In this document: positions 44,412 through 48,616 of the stretch, piece by piece
How the letters are laid out: every line of letters begins with the position of its first letter
Position numbering within the stretch: position 1 is the first letter of the stretch
DNA from: an uncultured Bacteroidota bacterium
Lineage (GTDB): Bacteria; Bacteroidota; Bacteroidia; Bacteroidales; VadinHA17
DNA: 48,616 nucleotides
Direction: 5' to 3'
NCBI GenBank assembly: GCA_903844815.1
Contig: CAIMVD010000072.1
Coordinates: 1 to 48,616, forward strand
Position numbers and translations under genes: made by a program
The notes under the pieces: generated by a model
The model's input: the letters and a program-made list of their open reading frames with translations, nothing else
Told to the model about the DNA's origin: nothing
Database searches by the model: none

Positions 44412-44831
44412 TTAAAGATATTCCTTAACCTGATTCCAGTAGATAAATGTTTTTCTTCCTGAACCATTCCAGTTCCTCGCTATTAGTTCAAAATTATAAG
44501 GTCCGATCTTCGAGGCATAATAGAGGAATATCTTTTCAGATATCTTATAACTATACACGTCCCTGGCTGTATAATTACTTCCGGTTCTCCTGTTGTAGTC
44601 CAGAAGCCGGATGGGACGTATCTGTAAAAATCCTACAGCTTCCTCAACCGGATTATAAGCCAGGGTATCTATACCTGTTTCCACCATTCCCAGTGCATAA
44701 ATGAGGTTGGAAAAAGCCTGGACCGGTGGTTTTTTGCCAATAGTGATAAATCCGTTATTAGGTGCAAAAGCAAAAGATGCATAGGATGAGAAAAAAGTAA
44801 TGGTTGCTATTTTTTTAAAGTAAGTCGTCAT
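44412..44831 (-). CDS. Exported lysozyme/transglycosylase-like protein in the gas vesicle cluster
   Basis: The 139-aa protein has a signal peptide (about 1-23, ending SFAFA) and a lysozyme-fold pattern: ALGMVETGIDTLAYNPVEEA with a candidate catalytic Glu in METG, VGFLQIRPIRLLDYNRRTG, then IARNWNGSGRKTFIYWNQV. These are the E-S/T-G, G-x-LQI-x-P and ARxWNGG elements of small transglycosylase-like enzymes. A muralytic enzyme is out of place in a gas vesicle operon. The gaps on both sides (86 and 96 nt) are the widest nearby, so it may be an insertion with its own control. Confidence 0.68.
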   Translation of the reverse strand: MTTYFKKIATITFFSSYASFAFAPNNGFITIGKKPPVQAFSNLIYALGMVETGIDTLAYNPVEEAVGFLQIRPIRLLDYNRRTGSNYTARDVYSYKISEKIFLYYASKIGPYNFELIARNWNGSGRKTFIYWNQVKEYL

Positions 44832-44927
44832 AAAAATAATGAATTATGTAAACCGATTCGCAACCCTACTGTACACTTTATGCTAAATCCACCTTTATGT
44901 ATGCTTCTTGCTGCCGCCTGCAATCTT

Positions 44928-45845
44928 TCAGGCAAATTGTTCTATGAGTTCATTTACAATTGCCCTTACCTTTTCCTGATTGGTTTTTGATCCGATCCTG
45001 CTGGTTTCTGAAGTAAGTATATCCTGACAAATTTTTCTGAACTCTGTTTTTGATTGAGTTGGTGTTGTATTAAGGGTTGCCAGGGTTTTTGCAATCATTA
45101 TTGAACCGCGGATCGTTGGATCGAATTCCGTTTTTCCTGATTCTCTGAGGCCTCTGACAATTTTTACAATAATCTCGGTATCTTTTAGTGAAAGGTTCGA
45201 TTTTGCCCTTGTAATTTGTAATTCAGTTTCAAAGTCAAAGTGGTCAAGGTCCATTGTAACCATCCTGTCGCGCAGCGCGTCCTGTGTCCGGTTAACTCCG
45301 GCATATTCTTCAGGGTTTGAAGTAAATATTGCACGAAACTCGGGATGAACTTTCATATAATAATCCTCTTCTTTAGCTGCCGAGGTGCTGAGCATTCTCT
45401 CCTGAAGAATTGGCAGAAGGATGTTGTTTGCCTCCGGGCGTGACCTGGTAAATTCATCATAAATCAGGGTAAATCCGTTTTTTACAGCAATCGTCAAACG
45501 ATTATTTACCCATTGTTTGGTCATGTCCTCTTCGTATTTATGGACAGAATGGATAAATTTGTCATCGAGTTTTTTGTATTTATAACCCTGTTCACTACCG
45601 ATAAGGTCAGAAGTTTTATACTCGGCGTCGCCATGAATTATGACCACTGGTCTTCCTATCTTGCTTGCCAGATGCATCGCTACTGTTGTTTTGCCAGTAC
45701 CTGAAGGACCTCTGAAATGGACGGGAAAACCTGCTTTTATGTAAGTCAGGCCGCGGCTTGTAATATCTTTGATGTAGTCAGTCTCGACAAAATTCGACAT
45801 TGGCTTCAGTTCAAGGACCGTATTCATTTCATTATTATTGCTCAT
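44928..45845 (-). CDS. gvpN: Gas vesicle protein GvpN, MoxR-like AAA+ ATPase
   Basis: The 305-aa protein is a MoxR-type AAA+ ATPase with Walker A GPSGTGKT (46-53), a GYKYKKLDDKFIHSVHKYE segment typical of GvpN, Walker B TLIYDEFTRS, sensor 1 IFTSNPEEYAGVN and arginine finger ALRDRMV. GvpN drives vesicle growth, and its loss gives small, bipyramid-like vesicles in other systems. It lies 21 nt after the 62-aa helical gene. Confidence 0.96.
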   Translation of the reverse strand: MSNNNEMNTVLELKPMSNFVETDYIKDITSRGLTYIKAGFPVHFRGPSGTGKTTVAMHLASKIGRPVVIIHGDAEYKTSDLIGSEQGYKYKKLDDKFIHSVHKYEEDMTKQWVNNRLTIAVKNGFTLIYDEFTRSRPEANNILLPILQERMLSTSAAKEEDYYMKVHPEFRAIFTSNPEEYAGVNRTQDALRDRMVTMDLDHFDFETELQITRAKSNLSLKDTEIIVKIVRGLRESGKTEFDPTIRGSIMIAKTLATLNTTPTQSKTEFRKICQDILTSETSRIGSKTNQEKVRAIVNELIEQFA

Positions 45846-45866
45846 ACTAAGTCTGATTGATGTGGT

Positions 45867-46055
45867 TTAGTTGAATTCTTTATATGGTAACATGGCCAGA
45901 GTTTTTTTCCAGATATCGCCAGCCTCTTTGATATCGGCAGTTATTTGTTGTTTTTCAAGAAAAAAGGCCTGTCTTCTTGCTTCGAATTTTTGTTCTGCTG
46001 CGGCCCTTTTCTGCAGGAACTTTTGCATGTTCTGACTAAAACTTTTTTCTCTCAT
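45867..46055 (-). CDS. Short helical protein of the gas vesicle cluster
   Basis: Starting at the ATG at 46055 gives a 62-aa, strongly charged helix (MREKSFSQNMQKFLQKRAAA, then EQKFEARRQAFFLEKQQ) ending LPYKEFN. The same frame extends upstream, but that part overlaps the zinc-finger gene in another frame and is rejected. The start is 1 nt past that gene's stop, so translation is probably coupled. No family is recognised. Confidence 0.6.
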   Translation of the reverse strand: MREKSFSQNMQKFLQKRAAAEQKFEARRQAFFLEKQQITADIKEAGDIWKKTLAMLPYKEFN

Positions 46056-46056
46056 G

Positions 46057-46368
46057 CTATTTAAATCCTTTTCCACCGCAACGGGTACACGGAAGTCCGT
46101 CTCCTGATTTTCCCGACCCGTTGCATTGGACACATAAAATACTGCTTGCATAATGATTGAATCCCTTTCCACCGCATACTATACAGGGGACTCTTGAACC
46201 CAGGGGATTTTTTCCGGAGCCAGAACAGAACGGACACGCCTTCATTGGCTCTTCAACCTCAACGTGTCCGCTCCTGTTGCAAACCAGGCAATGTGAAACC
46301 GGCGATAATAAGTTAAAAGGATCTTTTCCTGTTCCACCGCAATATGCACAATTTATTACTTTAGCCAT
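46057..46368 (-). CDS. Stand-alone DnaJ-type cysteine-rich zinc-finger protein
   Basis: The ATG at 46368 gives 103 aa (MAKVINCAYCGG...). The protein is made almost entirely of CxxCxGxG-type motifs: CAYCGGTG, CLVCNRSG, CPFCSGSG, CIVCGGKG, CVQCNGSG and CTRCGGKG. These six pairs could build three zinc sites, against two in DnaJ. There is no J domain and no C-terminal substrate domain. In DnaJ this region binds unfolded clients. A J domain is found instead fused to a GvpF/L protein in the same cluster (38925-39965). Confidence 0.85.
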   Translation of the reverse strand: MAKVINCAYCGGTGKDPFNLLSPVSHCLVCNRSGHVEVEEPMKACPFCSGSGKNPLGSRVPCIVCGGKGFNHYASSILCVQCNGSGKSGDGLPCTRCGGKGFK

Positions 46369-46432
46369 GGTCTGATTTTTTATTAATTTCAGTGTTTGCA
46401 AAAATCTGTCAGCAATTTTTTAACTGATCGGA

Positions 46433-47659
46433 CTAACTTTCATGCTTTGTTACCGGAAAATAAACGGTATCTATTTTAAGCACTTTACCTTCGTCGAGCA
46501 GATTTTTTGCAATAAACCCAAGTTTCATTCTGGTTTCACCAATAGGCTCTTCCATTTCTGAAATTCTTACGCCTCCGGGGTGTTTATTAATATAATCAAG
46601 GACCTTTTCTTCGAGCGATACAGGTGCTTTCGTTTTAGGTTCGGCTTTTAGTTTTGCCGGAGCTTTGATTACAGGTTCCGCTTTTTCCTCAACTACGATT
46701 TTTTTTTCCTCTTTGACCTGGGTTTCTAATTTTACTTCTTTCTTTTCAACCTTCGCGGCCACTTTCTCAGGTTTTGCAGCAACACTTTTGTTCCTGATTT
46801 TCGCCATTTCATTCTTCATCTTGCTCCACTCAACTGATGCCTGAACCCTGTTCTGCAACAAGTCATTGAGTTTAAATGCAGTTTCATCCTTAATTCCTTT
46901 TACTTCCTTGCGGATCACTGAAATGGAGGTATTGATGCCTTTCATTATACGGTTATAGTCGTTTATTCGTCCAACTTCGCCATTTGCAAGATCTTTCCTG
47001 AGTTTCTGAGCCATCTTTTGATTTTCCTTGCTTATCTCGGCCAATCTTTTCTGGAATCCTGTGAGTAATACACTTGTATATTTAACTCTTTCAGCAAGGT
47101 TAGCGCTTAATTCTGCCCTGAGTTCAGCTGACATTTCCTGATGTTCTTTTTCGAAGAGAGCAATCATATCGTTAGTCTCCTTAAAAATGTTCAGGACTTC
47201 ATTATTTATGCTACTGATATCGTTATTGATATCTTTCATAAGAAGATCGAAATCTTTAAGTCTGTCTTTTTCGTTTTGTTTTCTTTCGGTTCTTTCGTCG
47301 GAGAAGAATTTGTTAAGTTCATCAGCCATCTGTCCGCGTTCAGTTGTGAACTCGTTTATCAGATTGAAGGTAGTGGTTTGAATGCCGGCAACCTCTTTTC
47401 TTATTTCGGAGATACTGTTGTGAATATCTCCCATAAGATTTTTATAAGTAAGGAGGCGTTCCTTTTCGTCATTGGCCATATCTTTTCTGAGTTCAGCTGC
47501 ATTTGCACTTAGTGCAGCTGCCAATTCCTGGTGATCTTTGTGGAATCCGTCCAGAGTTTTCTTTACTTCGTTTACAAGATCTTCATTTTCACTGATCCTT
47601 TGCCTGAATGAAGAAAGTAGCTCTTCACTCAAATTTTTCATGTCTACTGCTAGTCCCAT
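46433..47659 (-). CDS. Coiled-coil repeat protein with C-terminal winged helix (GvpC candidate)
   Basis: This 408-aa protein is highly helical. Three repeats (about 56-104, 113-169 and 219-268) share the pattern Y/F-x-x-[LI]M-x-x-I-x-x-x-I-S-x-I-x-x-EV-x-x-I, seen as TYKNLMGDIHNSISEIRKEV, DFDLLMKDINNDISSINNEV and DYNRIMKGINTSISVIRKEV. A Lys/Ala/Glu-rich linker (290-347) leads to a compact domain (348-405, with LDYINKHPGGVRISEME and FIAKNLLDEGKVLKI) that looks like a winged helix. A GGAGG site precedes the ATG. Helical repeat proteins placed after gvpA are usually GvpC, the outer reinforcing protein. No direct GvpC match is claimed. Confidence 0.65.
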   Translation of the reverse strand: MGLAVDMKNLSEELLSSFRQRISENEDLVNEVKKTLDGFHKDHQELAAALSANAAELRKDMANDEKERLLTYKNLMGDIHNSISEIRKEVAGIQTTTFNLINEFTTERGQMADELNKFFSDERTERKQNEKDRLKDFDLLMKDINNDISSINNEVLNIFKETNDMIALFEKEHQEMSAELRAELSANLAERVKYTSVLLTGFQKRLAEISKENQKMAQKLRKDLANGEVGRINDYNRIMKGINTSISVIRKEVKGIKDETAFKLNDLLQNRVQASVEWSKMKNEMAKIRNKSVAAKPEKVAAKVEKKEVKLETQVKEEKKIVVEEKAEPVIKAPAKLKAEPKTKAPVSLEEKVLDYINKHPGGVRISEMEEPIGETRMKLGFIAKNLLDEGKVLKIDTVYFPVTKHES

Positions 47660-47697
47660 TTTTTCCTCCTGTCTGGTTAATTAATATTTAGTTTCAG

Positions 47698-48312
47698 CTA
47701 TTGTTCTGCTTTTTTTATAACTATTTGATCTCTTATTTTTTTAATATCTTTAATAAGAATGTTGTCTCCGTTTTTCAGCAGGTTTTCGAGGCATTCCTGT
47801 ATTCTGCTGTGCATCTGCTGAAATTCAAGAAAGGCATCCATAACGGTTTTCTTTCGCATCTCCTGCAGCTTTAAAATTCCCGACATCTGATCCCTTATTG
47901 TAGAGATTTTCTCATCCGGGCCATCTGAAGTAATATCTTTGATTTCCAGAATGCTGTTTTTGAGCATCTGGACTGTTTCTTTCTGAGATTCAATAAAGAT
48001 TAAAAACTGGTTTTCAGCATCTTTCTCCTTTTCGTCCAGGCTTCCAAGAATACCTGACATAAGAGTATTGTAATCTTTTTTACGAAGTGAGCCATTTTTT
48101 GCAAGAGTTTCACAAAGGCGTGAATTCAGGATCTCCCGTTCCTTTTTGAGTTCGTCCAGTGTAGCGTGGACATTATTGAAGAGATAATAGGATGATTCAG
48201 TGATGTTTTCGGATGACTGGAAGGCTGTCTGTATTTTCTGGATCCTGGTTTCATATGAAGCAATTAAACTGTCAAGAAATCCATCTTTGTTCATTTCAGC
48301 AGACACATCCAT
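47698..48312 (-). CDS. Coiled-coil protein related to the neighbouring repeat protein
   Basis: The 204-aa product is predicted to be nearly all helix, with Lys/Glu-rich heptads throughout. Residues 75-90 (SLRKKDYNTLMSGILG) match the DYNRIMKGI repeat core of the 408-aa neighbour, so the two are probably related. The position directly downstream of gvpA fits a GvpC-like shell-binding protein. No known family is recognised. The gap to gvpA is 141 nt and holds a possible promoter box. Confidence 0.6.
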   Translation of the reverse strand: MDVSAEMNKDGFLDSLIASYETRIQKIQTAFQSSENITESSYYLFNNVHATLDELKKEREILNSRLCETLAKNGSLRKKDYNTLMSGILGSLDEKEKDAENQFLIFIESQKETVQMLKNSILEIKDITSDGPDEKISTIRDQMSGILKLQEMRKKTVMDAFLEFQQMHSRIQECLENLLKNGDNILIKDIKKIRDQIVIKKAEQ

Positions 48313-48425
48313 TTCTTAAGTCGTTGTTAGGTTTGGTTTTGAATTAATGAAGGAGAGAAGTTTTAAAGAACAGAGATTTTTGGTAAAAAATGCTGCCGGG
48401 TAAATGACCTGTGAGGATTTCTTAG

Positions 48426-48433
48426 CAAAAATA
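48426..48433 (-). promoter_or_regulatory. Candidate internal -7 box downstream of gvpA
   Basis: TATTTTTG on the minus strand fits TAnnTTTG in the only sizeable gap between gvpA and the rest of the cluster. The nearest TTTG is just 12 nt upstream, too close for the usual spacing. An internal start here would allow separate control of gvpA and the accessory genes. Confidence 0.25.
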
Positions 48434-48453
48434 TCTATTCAACTGCAAATGCC

Positions 48454-48616
48454 TTATGCGGCTTTAGCAGTTAAACCAATTGCTTCAGCATACTTGAGGT
48501 ATGTTTCAACAGAGGCAACGACTATTCTTGCTTCAATTGCAAGCAGTTCGATACCAACGAGAGAAACTCTTACCCATGCGTCAACTACAACACCTTTGTC
48601 AAGGATACGGTCGATA
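48454..48616 (-). CDS. gvpA: Gas vesicle structural protein GvpA (3' part, truncated by window edge)
   Basis: Only the last 53 codons and the stop are inside the window. They read [20 protein letters not shown] followed by [20 protein letters not shown], then [13 protein letters not shown]. This is the canonical GvpA shell sequence: the amphipathic helix 1 end, the two beta strands with a [11 protein letters not shown] turn, and helix 2. It should be the main rib protein. The N-terminus and promoter lie beyond base 48616. Confidence 0.97.
   Translation of the reverse strand, partial: IDRILDKGVVVDAWVRVSLVGIELLAIEARIVVASVETYLKYAEAIGLTAKAA

Noticed and set aside
45867-46172. 101-aa version of the 62-aa helical protein
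   Set aside because: The extra 39 residues overlap the zinc-finger gene in another frame; the ATG at 46055 directly after that gene's stop is more natural.

Overview
The window comes from a Bacteroidota genome, most likely a Bacteroidales/Marinilabiliales-type lineage. Several independent signs agree. The order cinA, rpmB, rpmG, DUF4295, ftsY, rimO is the one expected in this phylum. A secreted M64 peptidase ends in a type IX secretion (T9SS) sorting domain. There are many short Bacteroidota-style lipoproteins. Several intergenic regions carry the phylum's unusual promoter (TTTG/TTG, about 19-21 nt, TAnnTTTG). No rRNA, intact mobile element or CRISPR array was seen.

Layout: bases 1-9,000 hold mixed chromosomal genes: an XRE/S24 repressor, a MobB-like P-loop protein, a YtfJ-like thioredoxin-fold protein, typA, a peroxiredoxin-like protein, a UroD/MtaA-like protein, a DUF2461 protein and an MsbA-like ABC exporter. 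Their gaps carry unusual self-complementary degenerate repeats. Bases 8,856-13,594 form a compact four-gene unit (MEMO-like lipoprotein, NlpC/P60 lipoprotein, Tat-signal dipeptide epimerase, APC permease) that looks like murein-peptide salvage. Bases 14,000-25,800 are housekeeping: a TPR protein, gyrA, clpC, rimO, ftsY, DUF4295, rpmG, rpmB, cinA and an HD hydrolase. Bases 25,800-34,300 hold small lipoproteins, tRNA-Gly(CCC) with a perfect-palindrome terminator, a large PAS hybrid histidine kinase, a DUF4956 membrane protein, the M64 peptidase and a SnoaL-like lipoprotein.

Bases 34,417-48,616 are the highlight: a gas vesicle cluster of 22 genes, all on the minus strand, running off the right edge inside gvpA. 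In transcription order: gvpA (partial), two coiled-coil proteins sharing a short repeat motif (GvpC candidates), a stand-alone DnaJ-type cysteine-rich zinc-finger protein, a 62-aa helical protein, gvpN, an exported lysozyme-like protein, a 104-aa helical protein, a GvpJ-like protein, gvpH (Hsp20), an ArsA/Get3-like ATPase, a CDC48/VAT-type double AAA+ ATPase, a GvpF/L fused to a J domain, two more GvpF/L, gvpG, a double zinc-ribbon protein, a gvpO-like gene, a GvpF/L, a second minor GvpA-family protein, a fifth GvpF/L and gvpK.

The cluster combines five GvpF/L paralogues with an apparently dedicated proteostasis set: Hsp20, a Get3-like targeting ATPase, a CDC48-like unfoldase, and Hsp40 parts split over two polypeptides. 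A plausible reading, which is inference, is that these proteins keep the very hydrophobic, aggregation-prone GvpA soluble and deliver it to the growing vesicle. The two coiled-coil proteins may coat or size the shell.
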